Below are positions 1 through 12,673 of a DNA stretch of 64,000 nt, piece after piece. Made by a program: the position numbers and the translations under genes. The stretch lies in the NCBI GenBank assembly GCA_035048485.1, contig CM068580.1:40227585-40291584 (forward strand), in the 5' to 3' direction. The first letter of the stretch is position 1, and each line of letters opens with the position of its first letter. The notes beneath the pieces were generated by a model. The model did no database searches. It saw only the letters and a program-made list of their open reading frames with translations, and had not been told where the DNA came from. Source of the DNA: Pteria penguin. Taxonomy: Eukaryota; Mollusca; Bivalvia; Pterioida; Pteriidae.

Positions 1-395
1 ACATTTTTCACTCATGGTGAGTAAGTGTTTGAAGTGTCATTGCAATAGCACTAAACATATTGGACTTATGGTCCTGAAACAATTTTTGATACCCCACTCC
101 TATGACCTTGACCTTTTAATCCCAGAAACAATAGGGCTAATCTTCCCCTCATAGTGAGTAAGATTTTGAAGTTTCATTGCAATAGCAATAAACGTATTGG
201 ACTTATGGTCCGGAAACCAATTCTTGATACCTCAATCCTATGACCTCAACCTTTGACCTTTTGACCCCAGAAACAATAAGGCACATCTTCCACTCATAAG
301 GAGTAAGTGTATAAAGTTTCATTGCAATAGCATTTAACATATCGGACTTATGGTCCAGAAATCAATTGTTGACGGACGACAACCCATCCACCTGC
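1..395. repeat. Dispersed tandem repeat, three units of about 140 bp
   Basis: Three diverged units share TGAGTAAG..TTTGAAGT, CATTGCAATAGCA, ATTGGACTTATGGTCC and CTATGACCT..ACCTTTGACC. The window starts inside the array, so its left end is unknown. It resembles, in style, the other 140-146 bp arrays in this window. Confidence 0.7.
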
Positions 396-3300
396 CCACA
401 TCACATCAAATTAAAAGCCGAGTAAAACTCGGCTATTAAAAATAATCAGACATGTACATATGAACAAGAGCTTCATGAATGAAACTGATAGTCTGATGGT
501 CCCATAGAGAACAAATTTGTGAAAAGGTGATATTTTCAAAAAGATTTTTTTAATGAGATTTGGCTCACGACTGACCATATTCATAATCAGAAAGACTGGC
601 GTTTCATGTGGACCAAAATAAGTCATGGTCTATAATTCAATTACCATCCTGTACCATTAGGACTAAACATTTAGAAGAAGTAGCCATGAAATTAAAGATG
701 GCTTCCAAGCAGCTATTTTGAAAATCAGAGGGGTATGAATTTTAAATTAGGACCAACAATTCTTATATAACTAGGTTCTACTGCGCAAGAAGAATAGTGG
801 GAATACCGGATAAAGAATCAAAGATGACAAAAGAAGTGTCATTCTGTAAGTTCTTGTCTTGGACAGGTAAATCTGAAAATTATTTTGGTCACCTTTTATA
901 TACATAAAATAATTCATCTAAAACTGTTCAAAAATTACCAAATTAATGAAAATACATGTAAAACCAAAATAACCACAATACCAAAATACAGAAGGTTCAA
1001 AACAAGTCTATCTTTTCAATATTAGTTCAATGTTAAAATATTCAATGTGAATTTTGAAAGAGAAACACAAGTACTTGAAATATTTTAGGCTTAAAAAAAT
1101 GAAATAGTTCAAGTAATTCAAACACTTTGCTTTTACTATATAAATATCTATATTCAATCAACAATACAAGAAATAATTTATGTAAATTTAAAACAACAAA
1201 CAGAAATAAATACATGCAAATTGAATTTTCGATTAAAGATAAAAACATTACAGCATGAAATACATTAACCAAGATGTACCTTAAAACCTTTAAACACCTT
1301 TAAAGATTAGCTATATATATTTAATGTTAAAATAAAATAAAAGGCTTCAAATGTATACTGAAGGGTCGAGACAAAGTTGAAGCAACTCTAGGTCATAGTT
1401 AATGTCAGTGCTAGGTGTTAATTGAACAGAATTACTGTATAAATACACATGTCAAATCTGTTTATCTACATCTCTTAAAGTTCAAAAATATGCTTATAAG
1501 ACATGAATGTCTTTTGTAGATTGTATCAAGTAAAATTTGTCATTTGTCACAGTTAAATTCACAAATTTTTCTAGTCATTGACAAAGTCAGTGGAATTAAA
1601 TGCACCCTAGTATATGATGATTAGAAAAAGGATGGTAAGAAAGGAGATATAATGAATGATGTGTCCAAATATAAACAAAAAGTAGGAGGGCAAACCAAGT
1701 TATGACTAAAGCTAGAGTAGATCTATCTTCCATATGAAAGTCATGGTCATGTTTAACTTCAAACATCATGAAACAAACAAGTTAAAATTCATACATTGCA
1801 GATAATAAAGCTATAATTTACCTGTTAAACAAGTGAAGTCAATCATTTCTAAATGACCGCTACATCATTCCTTACAGTGTTTTTTAAATCAATGAAGTAG
1901 AAAACATTTTGTAAGTTACGAGACAGTCTCATGATGGCAGAGTATGTAATTGGGTATGTGATATAAACATACTCCCATGTGTAAAAATATATAAAAACAA
2001 TGACTTGGGTACATGTAATATAACAGCTTTTGTAATGCACTAATGATCACATAAATCTAATAGAAAAGAAATTCTGTTTTGTTATTTACAGTACTTTAAG
2101 ATTTTATTAACTTTTTCATCACATGACCACTAGTTAATATTTAAAACATCAATAAAGATGCCAGCATGTTATAACAGTGAGCGCAAGCCAGAAGAAGCAG
2201 TATAGAATATAGCGAAGATTCTTTAAGTGAGACATTTTAAAGCTGTAAAATATAATGGCGTAATTACTGAACCCTCTGCTATTGTAATAATGATAAAATC
2301 ACTCCATCAATATGATGTACATATTTCTCTTCAAATATTGCCAAGTAAATAAAGACTTTCTGTCCTGGATATGAACAATATAATTAAACAAATATAGATG
2401 AATTGAATTCAATATCTTCACAGAAATAAATAACGCAAAATAATTACAACAAATATCACGTTGACAAACAACATTACTCTATGATGGATTTACAATATAC
2501 AAGGCAACAGGTATCCTTGGTTTTGTCAATCAAATTTAAAAACTCCAACAACCACGATATTCAATTATTCACTTCAATTTCAATAAAATTAAATTTTGTG
2601 AAATGCAATATCTAGTTTTGAATTTTGTAGGCGTGAACTATATGTGGGATGTAGGGAAAACTACCCTGTATAAATGATAATTAAATGTAGAATGTATACA
2701 CTGATTTAATGTGTGAAAAAGATGTTTTGGAAGTGATTATCACAGTATATGACAAGATTTGATATTCACTCTCAATATCATCATTATTAATGTTTGCGTA
2801 AAACACATTAGTACAGTGGATTTATATGAAGACAATGTGTGTCTTAGAAATACTAATGTTACTGGAGGGTGCTGACTGATAGAAACCTTTTGAGTAATTT
2901 CCTAAAATAAATTTAATTTCAATAAATTCTTCATTTTCCAAACATGGAAATAATTCATACCGCAAATGCATGTACTGCATAGCCAATGCATTGATCTAAG
3001 TCTTAAGTTCTTGATTAATTTGTTTTCATAAACTAATTTGTTTTTGTAAAACTTTAAAAGTTATCAATTTCTTGATAAGTAAGCTCGCTCTATCTCCTGT
3101 TTAGATGAAATGCAGATAGGAAAGAAAGTTTACTAATAATGAATAAATGTAAACATATCAGGACTTATATACTATACACTCTACCCATTTAATCTATACA
3201 ATGGATGGACACTTGGCATAAGCAAACACACCAGCAACACATGAAAATGAAATGAAATAAATTTAACACTTTGATTTCAAATGCTACTGACTTTCCAAAA

Positions 3301-4315
3301 CCATTCTTTGTGTGAATACATATATAAGGCCTTCAAAACATAGCATGCATCTAAAAATCATCTTCTTGTAGCAGATGAGACATGAAAATTCACTCCCTAT
3401 CACCCTTCACATTATCACAAAAAGTTACACTTAGATGAAACACAAAAAAGAACAAAAACACTATAAATATCACCAAATATGTGGTTCAATGTTTAAGTCG
3501 AGAGAATGCATGCATTCTATGCCTTCACTCCAGCTACCAAGCCATCTAAATCTTTCTCCCTTTGTTTGGATTATGATATTTGAATATCAAGAACTCCAAA
3601 CAGTTCTATATAAAGATCATCTTTTCTAATTTGTCGAAAAGCATTAGCTTTTTAATTGGTTTAACATTTCTTAACACACTGAATTCACAATTCTTAATCT
3701 TAAAATAAATCATGAAATGTTTTCATTATTTACCATAGCATACCCAAAAGAATGAAACTATAATGTATCATCACAGTCATGGATATCCATGATGAAATTA
3801 CAGGAACTTTTTTTTACTTAATGAAAAAATCCCATTTTATACAGAATAAAGTATCCGTAACAAATTACAACTAGATAAGAATTACCTAATAACAATTATA
3901 TACCTCTAATTACAGAATACTTAAAACATCTATTATTAGAATAATTCATAAAATACAGAATCAGTTTAGAGATCTCACATAATGCTCTGATGATTCTTGT
4001 CTACATTTGAGTCTACTTAAATAATATTGCCAAGAGTATGAATTTTTTTTGACATCCCTACAGATGAGTTTAATATGGGAGAACAGGATGAGTATTATTC
4101 ATATAAATTGCCTTCATATCATCCTGAAACAAAAGAAATCTCATCACTTAATATCCTAAAATGATCACTCTACTACGGAATGATTCAATACAGGAACATT
4201 TGGATGATTGTCACTGGTAAGTTTGTGAATTACATAAAATCTCTTAAACTTAACAGATACAAAATCTGAGGAAAGTTGAAACAAATACAATCAAATGTAA
4301 CACATTAATACAACT
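396..4315. other. AT-rich DNA downstream of IP6K, no gene seen
   Basis: Only short open frames without recognisable domains or coding bias occur. Part of this stretch may be IP6K 3' UTR, but no clear boundary is visible. Confidence 0.5.
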
Positions 4316-4357
4316 TTTATTATGTCTTGTTCTGTCATGACTATTAATTGTTAACTT

Positions 4358-4816
4358 TTACCGAATGTCGGAAAAGAATTGAATCAAATTCCTAAGTCCG
4401 AAGAGATAGCCCTCATCTGGTCCCTTGTGTATGGTTTTATCATTCTGGAATCCACTATAAGTACTGTGGGCAAAGTCTATCATTCTCACATCCACTTGCA
4501 GATTATCTTGTAATTGACTTTCTACATCACACCTGGAATGAGCCTGTTGGCTATCACTCTCTTGGAAAGACTTAGCAGGCACTTGTCCATCATACATGAT
4601 GAGAAGTGAGCTGGAATAAAACCTGAATGTATCCTGCTGAGAGATTTGCTCCACTAAATGTTTCAACCTTTTAACTATTGGAGCTGTCAGTTCTTTTCTT
4701 ATCTCACAACCATTATTAAGGAATTCTACTAATGTTTGTTTAAAGCCTTCTGCTGATAATTTGCGTCCATAGTATTTGTTCTGACATTTGTATGTCCCTG
4801 TACTTGGTTGATACAC
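4358..4816 (-). CDS. IP6K: IP6K coding exon 5, C-terminal half
   Basis: This exon encodes residues 245-396 and the stop. It begins [18 protein letters not shown] after a TTTTTAATAG acceptor. It holds the SSLL motif, a short low-conservation insert (about 325-350) and [11 protein letters not shown], then the family end block [16 protein letters not shown]. An AATAAA on the minus strand at 4316-4321 lies only about 37 bases after the stop, so the true poly(A) site may be further away. Confidence 0.95.
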   Translation of the reverse strand: MYQPSTGTYKCQNKYYGRKLSAEGFKQTLVEFLNNGCEIRKELTAPIVKRLKHLVEQISQQDTFRFYSSSLLIMYDGQVPAKSFQESDSQQAHSRCDVESQLQDNLQVDVRMIDFAHSTYSGFQNDKTIHKGPDEGYLFGLRNLIQFFSDIR

Positions 4817-7800
4817 CTATTAAAAATAATAGTTAATCATAAATTTTAAATGAAACATTTCAACTACATTCAGTCATCAATATATCGAAGTCCAATGATA
4901 ACATCTGTGCATTGGTTTTTAATGTTTTTTACAAAAAAAAGGGCCTCAAAGCTACACAATTTAAATAAACCATTTTTCAATTTTACAATTTTAATAATTA
5001 CAAACTGAAGAGTAAATCTGTGTAGACGTGTTTGATTAGATAGCATTGTTCTCCCTATGTTTTGTTTACTTGTAATTTTGTTTAAATTAACCCCAAAGAA
5101 TTTCGTTCATATTATATACCTGCGGACAAACACTTCCCCATGAATTTTAAGATTTTATCACAAAAGAAAGGAAATTCTGAAATGACCTCTTATCAGTACA
5201 TGTAAATCGTCATTTAATTATCTAAGTACACTGACTGGATAAACACAATTCAAGTGTTAAGTATGTTTGTGAAACACTGATGCACCCTGGAGAACAGACA
5301 AACAGACAAATAGAGAAAGATCAAAAACTATATGCCTCACGAACCTCAGACTCTAAGGGCATAAAAAGTGGTGCACAATAGACTAAAAGCCTGTAAAGAA
5401 AAGCATTGATACATGTTTATCTACTTCTAAAGCCCTACATGTACCTGCATGCCACTCATTCTGATCCCCAAGGTACTGGATGTAGTATTAGTACACTTCA
5501 TCATATGCCTTTCTTTCTTGGCCTCTGGTACTTCATCTCCATGGACTCTTGTACCCATTTTAAGGTCCAAGATACAAGGATAACGGAATTTAGCTGCAAC
5601 ATTTTCCAGCAAAATAAATTCTTGAATGGTTAAGGTGAAAAATTAAACTATTCTTCATTACCACATACATACAAGATTGATTGATTGATTTTTGTTTAAT
5701 GTCACACCACGAATATTTCACATATATGGTGATGGCATTTGCCTGATGCGGGGCATACAAATTTTGACCTTTGCAATGGACCCACCCGAAGCAGTGAGGG
5801 ATCTTTAACGTGCCATGCATACCACGACACGGGGCCTCGGTTTTTACTGTCTCATCCGAAAGACAGGACACTGGCATGACCAAAGCAGGACTCAAACCCG
5901 GCCTCCTGATCAGGAGTCCAACGCGATACCACTAGGCCACGCCAGCTTCATACATACATGTAGTGTTTTGTACTTACAATTGAATTCAATAAGCAGCAAC
6001 AAAATTTCAAACTAGAAGAAATGCTTTGATAGGAAATAACCTATGTATGGTACAAGAATCATTATAATGATATCCACTCATGAAATAGTAAAGGATACTA
6101 GAAGTTTGACCATCCTGATTGAGAGTTTTCCTCATCTTGGATAATTGTCGTTTATGGCATTTAAGACTCCATGGGTTGATATTTCCTGTTTGAGAATGAC
6201 TGCTATCTTCAGAGTCAAATGTTTCACTATTTTGCGCCTTAACTTCTAGGCTGCCACTCCTCAATAAACGAATGCTGCAAACATAAAATATAAATTGCTG
6301 CTATAATAAGAGTAAGGAAAACATTATTTATACAGTATTCCCAAATGTATTTTAAGATGGTGTTTTGTTCTCTAGCATTTGAACAAGAGCTTACTCCTAT
6401 GAATAAAATTTCATTTGCTCTGAGGAGTCCAGATAATTTAAAAGTCTTAAGCCTAGCATGGAAAACACTTAGCCACATTGATATTGAACAAGTAACCACT
6501 TGGTATGGTCTGATTGTGCAAAGCTAGTTCTAAAATTCTGAGAAAAAATCGTTCAACCTTGAAATATAATTGACGTTGACTTAATTTCATTCAAATCGAA
6601 AGTACATGTCAAAGTACAAAGTAATCTTACATGCAAAGTATGTCTGAGGCTCTTTTTAGCTTTAAATCTTTTAGAAATGTCAATCAACTATAAAATGTTG
6701 GTTACACTGGTCTAGTAAAATCTAAAATAAAAATATCATATATTTATAATGGGTTGATCAGTTAACTGTAAGTATCTGTGGCCCTTTGAGATTGTGATGG
6801 TATATTTATAATGGGTTAATCAGTAACCTATAAGTTTCTGTGGCACTTTGAGATTGTTATGGTATATTTATAATGGGTTGATCAGTTACCTATAAGTATC
6901 TGTGGCCCTTTGAGATTGTGAGGGTATATTTAGAGTGGGTTAATCAGTTACCTAGAAGTATCTGTGGTACTTTGAGATTGTGATCGTATATTTACAATGT
7001 GTTGATCAGTTACATATAAGTATCTGTGGCACTTTGAGATTGTGATGATATATTTATAATGGGTTGATCAGTTACATATAAGTATCTGTGGCACTTTGAG
7101 ATTGTGATGATATATTTATAATGGGTTGATCAGTTACATATAAGTATCTGTGGCACTTTGAGATTGTAATGATATATTTATAATGGGTTGATCAGTTACT
7201 TGTAAGTATCTGTGGTACTTTGAGAATGTGATTGTATATTTACAATGTGTTGATCAGTTACCTATAAGTATCTATGACACTTTGAGATTGTGATGGTATA
7301 TTTATAATGGGTTGATCAGTTACCTTTAAGTATCTGTGGCACTTTGAGATTGTGATGGTATATTTATAATGGGTTGATCAGTTACCTGTAAGTATCTGTG
7401 GCACTTTGAGATTGTGATGGTATATTTATAATGGGTTGATCAGTTACCTATAAGTATCTATGACACTTTGAGATTGTGATGGTATATTTATAATGAGTTG
7501 ATCAGTTACCTATAAGTATCTGTGGCCCTTTGAGATCGTGAGGGTATATTTAGAGTGGGTTAATCAGTTACCTAGAAGTATCTGTGGTACTTTGAGATTG
7601 TGATCGTATATTTACAATGAGTTGATCAGTTACATATAAGTATCTGTGGCACTGTGAGATTGTGATGGTATATTTATAATGGGTTGATCAGTTACTTGTA
7701 AGTATCTGTGGCACTTTGAGATTGTGATGGTATATTTAGAGTGGGTTGATCAGTTACCTGTAAGTATCTGTGGCACTTTGAGATTGTGATAGTATATTTA

Positions 7801-10745
7801 TAATGGGTTGATCAGTTACTTGTAAGTATCTATGACACTTTGAGATTGTGATGGTATATTTATAATGTGTTGATCAGTTACCTATAAGTATCTGTGGCAC
7901 TTTGAGATTGTGATGGTATATATAAAATGGGTTGATCAGTTACCTGTAAGTATCTGTGGCCCTTTGAGATTGTGATAGTGTATTTATAATGGGTTGATCA
8001 GTTACTTGTAAGTATCTGTGGCACTTTGAGATTGTGATTGTATATTTATAATGTGTTGATCAGTTACCTATAAGTATCTGTGGCACTTTGAGATTGTGAT
8101 GGTATCTTTATAATGAGTTGATCAGTTACCTGTAAGTATCTGTCGCACTTTGAGATTGTGATAGTGTATTTATAATGTGTTGATCAGTTACCTATAAGTA
8201 TCTGTGGCACTTTGAGATTGTGATGGTATCTTTATAATGAGTTGATCAGTTACCTGTAAGTGTCTGTGGCACTTTGAGATTGTGATGGTATCTTTATAAT
8301 GAGTTGATCAGTTACCTGTAAGTATCTTTGGCCCTTTGTGATTGTGATAGTGTATTTATATTGGGTTGATCAGTTACCTGTAAGTATCTTTGGCCCTTTG
8401 TGATTGTGATAGTGTATTTATAATGAGTTGATCAGTTACCTGTAAGTATCTGTCACACTTTGAGATTGTGATAGTGTATTTATAATGAGTTGATCAGTTA
8501 CTTGTAAGTATCTGTGGCACTTTGAGATTGTGATGGTATCTTTATAATGAGTTGATCAGTTACCTGTAAGTATCTGTGGCACTTTGAGATTGTGATGGTA
8601 TATTTATAATGAGTTGATCAGTTACTTATAAGTATCTGTCGCACTTTGAGATTGTGATAGTGTATTTATAATGTGTTGATCAGTTACCTATAAGTATCTG
8701 TGGCACTTTGAGATTGTGATGGTATCTTTATAATGAGTTGATCAATTACCGGTAAGTATCTGTGGCACTTTGAGATTGTGATAGTATATTTATAATGGGT
8801 TGATCAGTTACTTGTAAGTATCTGTGGCACTTTGAGATTGTGATGGTATATTTATAATGAGTTGATCAGTTACTTATAAGTATCTGTGGCACTTTGAGAT
8901 TGTGATAGTGTATTTATAATGTGTTGATCAGTTACCTATAAGTATCTGTGGCACTTTGAGATTGTGATGGTATCTTTATAATGAGTTGATCAGTTACCTG
9001 TAAGTATCTGTGGCACTTTGAGATTGTGATGGTATATTTATAATGAGTTGATCAGTTACCTGTAAGTGTCTGTGGCACTTTGAGTTTGTGATGGTATATT
9101 TATAATGGGTTGATCAGTTACCTATAAGTATCTGTGGCACTTTGAGATTGTGATCGTATATTTATAATGAGTTGATCAGTTACCTGTAAGTGTCTGTGGC
9201 ACTTTGAGTTTGTGATGGTATATTTATAATGGGTTGATCAGTTACCTGTAAGTATCTGTGGCACTGTGAGATTGTGATGGTATCTTTATAATGGGTTGAT
9301 CAGTTACCTGTAAGTATCTGTGGCCCTTTGAGATTGTGATAGTGTATTTATAATGAGTAGATCAGTTACCTGTAAGTATCTGTGGCACTTTGGGATTGTG
9401 ATGGTTGAGTATTCTGATAAGGTCCTTCTGGATCACTTTCACATGATACTGAAGAGGCACTGGTACATTTGGACGACTTGCTGGAATCAGGATATCCCAC
9501 TAGTGTTATATATCCTTCATGGTCTTCATGTAATTCTACGTCGATCACTCCTACAATTATAATGTACAAATTTAAGATCAAAGTTGCTTATGTACAGAAA
9601 ACAGAAAGTTAATTTCCAAATCCTGTGATCCAGAGGACAACTTTTTTACCCTTGATCTTTCAATCCAAAAGGATAAAAAGAACAAAATTTCTTACAATTA
9701 TCTTCTCTTTTAAAATTTGAACCTTTCCTTTTATTTAAATTTGTTTTTTTTTTATAAATCATTTTCTCTTTTTCTGGCTGGGACTTTGATCAACTTTTAT
9801 AACTCTCTCTGGTCTTGTTGGGAGAATGTGTTTAAGGTTCTTTGACAGTAACTATTATACAAACACCATTTTTTGCTTAATGCTGTTAAGGGCTTGTTCT
9901 TTTTCATCCAAAGTTCAATGGGACATATCTTTCAATGAGTAGGTATGAAGTTTCATGATAACAATGTCAAAAGAATCAAGTGAAAGTCTTGATGCCTATT
10001 GCTTTTTTAAGGATAAATTATGCTTTGTTACTTAGACTTTTGAACTCCTGTCTGATAAATCTGTTTCTTGTCTCACACGAGACTGATAAGATTGATAGGG
10101 AGATACTTCAAGAATGTACGTCATTCAAAAAGAATATTGTACATGTCTTTATCCTAGCACAACCATTTTAGAGGAAATTAATGAAAGCAGAGAACTGTGA
10201 TATACTAATCACGAATTAGTGCATCATCTGACTGTCCTTTTCTCATCTTTGAATATATTTATATCATCATCGCCTGGAATAAGCACACAGAGGACAACGA
10301 TACCTCTGACACAACAAGAATTCCACTAACATAAATACATATACTGTACATAGTTTCAACATTTGGAAGATAATTGTTGGCACTAACTAAGATAATCAAC
10401 CCCCATCCCACCCCCAACCCCCTACCTTGCAACTCCACATCAAACTAAGAACTACACAGCTTGGCTAATAAAATGTGGATGACAGACCAATGAAAAAGGA
10501 GTTCAAATCACTCCTGACTAGTTACATATCTGTTTATCATTCTCACCTCTAAATTCTGGAGTAAACTCCATTAATTGGAATGGAATATTTTGATAGAAGC
10601 TCTGTTCCCTTGTGATTGAGGGTTTACACACTGTGGTGTCGTCATATCGGAGCATACTAGAATGACCGCCAACTTGATGTATGAATGGCTGTAGTTGAAT
10701 AGGGTCCCTCTCACCTCCAGCTTCCATACTTCCCACTTCGGGCAT
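4358..10745 (-). CDS. IP6K: Inositol hexakisphosphate kinase, complete, five coding exons
   Basis: IP6Ks phosphorylate InsP6 to the pyrophosphate 5-InsP7, usually in cytosol and nucleus. The coding exons are 10547-10745, 9370-9550, 6099-6274, 5445-5620 and 4358-4816. Their phases (1, 2, 1, 0) join without a stop to 396 residues, close to the 410-441 of the human paralogues. Residues 19-45 carry the N-terminal block [16 protein letters not shown]. Residues 160-174 carry [15 protein letters not shown]. The catalytic motif PxxxDxKxG is at 200-208 (PCILDLKMG), SSLL at 313-316 and the metal-binding IDFAH at 357-361. These motifs define the IPK superfamily, and the flanking text is specific to IP6K rather than IPMK or IP3K. 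The start ATG has A at -3. The region between residues 88 and 157 is Ser-rich and poorly conserved. Intron 2 is almost filled by a minisatellite and intron 3 holds a SINE. All splice sites are GT/AG by inspection. Confidence 0.95.
5445..5620 (-). CDS. IP6K: IP6K coding exon 4, catalytic motif
   Basis: This exon encodes residues 187-244, starting [14 protein letters not shown]. It carries the inositol-kinase motif PCILDLKMG, followed by a His- and Lys-rich loop and GIRMSGMQ. The acceptor is ACCATTCAAG and the donor CAG|GTACAT, phase 0. Confidence 0.95.
5674..5948 (-). mobile_element. tRNA-headed SINE (family A) in IP6K intron 3-4
   Basis: On the minus strand it reads from a tRNA-like head with box A GTGGCCTAGTGG and a box-B-like region, through the body (TCTTTCGGATGAGACAGTAA; AAAGATCCCTCACTGCTTC), to a CAATCAATCAATC tail. 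It is flanked by a 10-bp duplication, CATACATACA, at 5664-5673 and 5949-5958. It lies between coding exons 3 and 4. Confidence 0.88.
6099..6274 (-). CDS. IP6K: IP6K coding exon 3
   Basis: This exon encodes residues 127-185 plus one base. The acceptor is TTATGTTTGCAG. It carries an acidic Ser-rich stretch followed by [12 protein letters not shown], the hallmark before the catalytic core. The donor TTCTA|GTATCC was chosen because it is the one that restores Lys-Phe at the next junction, as in known family members. An alternative G|GTCAAA donor 14 bases upstream would give Glu-Phe and a shorter linker. Confidence 0.85.
6751..9407. repeat. 62-bp minisatellite, about 43 units, spanning an exon-intron boundary
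   Basis: The period is 62 bp (for example 6751 to 6813). The unit contains TTGATCAGTTACCTGTAAGT, ATCTGTGGCACTTTGAGATT and GTGATGGTATATTTATAAT. On the minus (IP6K sense) strand each unit reads CTTACAG|GTAACTGATC or a one- or two-base variant of it. The last unit is the real end of IP6K exon 2 and its donor. Unit subtypes (TTACCTG, TTACCTA, TTACTTG, TTACATA) alternate in runs, which indicates higher-order duplication. Confidence 0.97.
9370..9550 (-). CDS. IP6K: IP6K coding exon 2, 3' end overlaps a minisatellite
   Basis: This exon encodes residues 67-126, beginning [21 protein letters not shown], which matches the second conserved block of IP6Ks. It then becomes Ser/Gln-rich. The last 38 bases or so (9370-9407), coding for [11 protein letters not shown], are the terminal unit of the 62-bp tandem array that fills the following intron. 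The donor is TACAG|GTAACTG, GT at 9369-9368. Reading past it meets an in-frame TAA at once. Confidence 0.9.
10547..10745 (-). CDS. IP6K: IP6K coding exon 1
   Basis: This exon encodes residues 1-66 plus the first base of codon 67, and ends in phase 1 at a GAG|GTGAGA donor. The same exon probably begins at 10780, after a TTTTTTGCAACAG acceptor that is followed by three more CAG triplets. That run offers tandem NAGNAG acceptors in the 35-base leader. A non-coding first exon must lie upstream. AAG|GTAGGA ending at 10963 is a possible donor for it, but is unproven. Confidence 0.92.
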
Positions 10746-10780
10746 TCTTATGTGTGGTATACTTGTCTATGCTGCTGCTG

Positions 10781-12035
10781 CTGTTGCAAAAAAAAAACAA
10801 AAAGAATTTGGTTGTTTGAGAGAAAATAAACTATTAGTCTACCGGCTTTCACTTACCATGTCCTGTATCTAGTTAAAAAAATATTAGCTATTTTTTAAAA
10901 TCAATTTCTCCTAATATCATTTTCATACGTCACTTGTAGAGATAAGTCACCCCTACTCCTACCTTGCCTACACAAGAATCCTCCACACTGTACTTTCCCA
11001 CTCGACAAATGCTAGGTACATTTGATTAATTAAGTAGAGTGGCTCAGTAATTTACTCTAAGTAATGCTTGGTAAATACATCGAAGTCCCCCGAGCAGCCG
11101 TGACACAGACATTTAGCATCGTCTACATATTTATTCATCTAGTAAACAGGATTGAGTAGTATCAAGTAATAGTCTTGTACTAGAAAACGACTGTGAATAC
11201 TTAACCAAGCAATCCCACTGTGAACTATAAATACCACGGTATACCTTAGGTTAACAGCTGCTGACTCCAAGAGGTTACAACTCCACACAATACACTAACA
11301 GCAGTCACACGGGGTAAACATCAAACGCTGGGTGGGAAACAACACCTGGTATTTGTTTAACCGGAAAAGTATTTGGCCAAGAATGGATACACACCCAACA
11401 TAATTTAAATATTGATGTAATAAATAATGTATAAAAGTAAAGACCATATCTCTCATGGGAATACTATATTTGTATGTATATCAAACTAAAGTGTTATCTG
11501 TCTATCATTATCAATTCAAGTCAAGAAGCGGTCAAGTTATGGAGTGATTTCTACTTATGAAATTCTATTTAGGTTCATGATATATATGTAATTGTCTTAT
11601 AATTTCCCATGTGGCGGCGAGTCATTGTCGTCTCCTGGTACAGAATGACGTTATACATCGCCAATACTCGTATAACGCTTAGCGTCAAGAGGACATAACT
11701 CTACAAAGACTTGTTGTCTCCTGCCTTATGTACCTCTTATCTCACACTTTTCCTATTCATCTTCCTGTTCATACAATTATTTCGATAACAATGTCACGAA
11801 GTGTTTTCAAAAAAATGTCCAGCATGCAAGTGCCTTATTGGAAAGATCATTACTATACAAATGGATGAAGTGGTGCAAATTTATTTTCCTTTCACTTTGT
11901 GCCTTTGTTCTATTCCTAACAGTCTATTATAAACAATTATGGCATACGATACGATCGTAAACGATAAAGGACCTAAAAGTTCACAAAGGGACATGGGGAG
12001 GTCCCTTACTCAAGGACATATATATCTAACAAACA
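10781..12035. other. IP6K upstream region, no coding exon seen
   Basis: It should contain the IP6K promoter and any non-coding first exon. No TATA box or defined start site can be assigned. A possible donor (AAG|GTAGGAG, minus strand) ends an exon at 10963. Confidence 0.4.
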
Positions 12036-12036
12036 T

Positions 12037-12673
12037 AGCCGTAGGAACCGGGGTGACTTTATTGGCCGATCATAATTGTTTCATAGGTTGTTATCTAATT
12101 TACTAAATTTTCATTATATTATTCTTAACGTGCAATTGATTTGCAATCTTACAAGTTATATTGCAACAGTATGTATAATTTTGTTCTTTTCTTTCTGAAC
12201 GTTAATACTACAAGTTTTATTTTCATCATGCAAAGATAAAAGTTTTTGATGCACTGAATCTGAATGATGCTGCAAACGAACGAATTTCCGACATCGGACA
12301 CCTATTATCCATGTTTGGGAGGTGGAAATGAGTTTATTATTGACTGTAAGCATTGGCCAATTTTGAGGGGAACTGCAACCCACCTTTGGTCGCAAAATTT
12401 TACAAAAAAAAAAGTTATTTTCGGCCATTTTCAAGACTGCAACACTTCCCCCTTTCCAGACTGAATCTTAGAAAACGATAGCCATGACAGGCTGCAACCC
12501 CATCCCTCCTTTCAAAAATTTCTAGATATTTCTATGGCCAGTGTCTAGCTCTATGCGATTCAAGCAAGATTTCTTGGCACAAAAGTGGCTTAAAACAGAG
12601 GTATCATATTGCAAATTTTGTTTTGAGTTTACAAGTTTGCCCTCCCACACTTTTGAGCTGCTTCCTACGGGCC
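12037..12673. mobile_element. Putative inverted-repeat element, degenerate
   Basis: The left end has GCCGTAGGAACC, and the right end read in reverse complement has GGCCCGTAGGAAGC. A related fragment with GCCGTAGGAACTGAGGTGGG lies near 32193-32310. No clean target duplication was seen. Confidence 0.4.

Noticed and set aside
5674..5948. tRNA-like sequence as a functional tRNA gene (also at 32709, 41033, 48502, 50122, 55453)
   Set aside because: Each is followed by a conserved SINE body and tail and flanked by target duplications, so these are SINE heads.
6751..9407. Regular repeats resembling a CRISPR array
   Set aside because: Units are contiguous 62-mers with no unique spacers, in a eukaryotic intron. 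It is a minisatellite.
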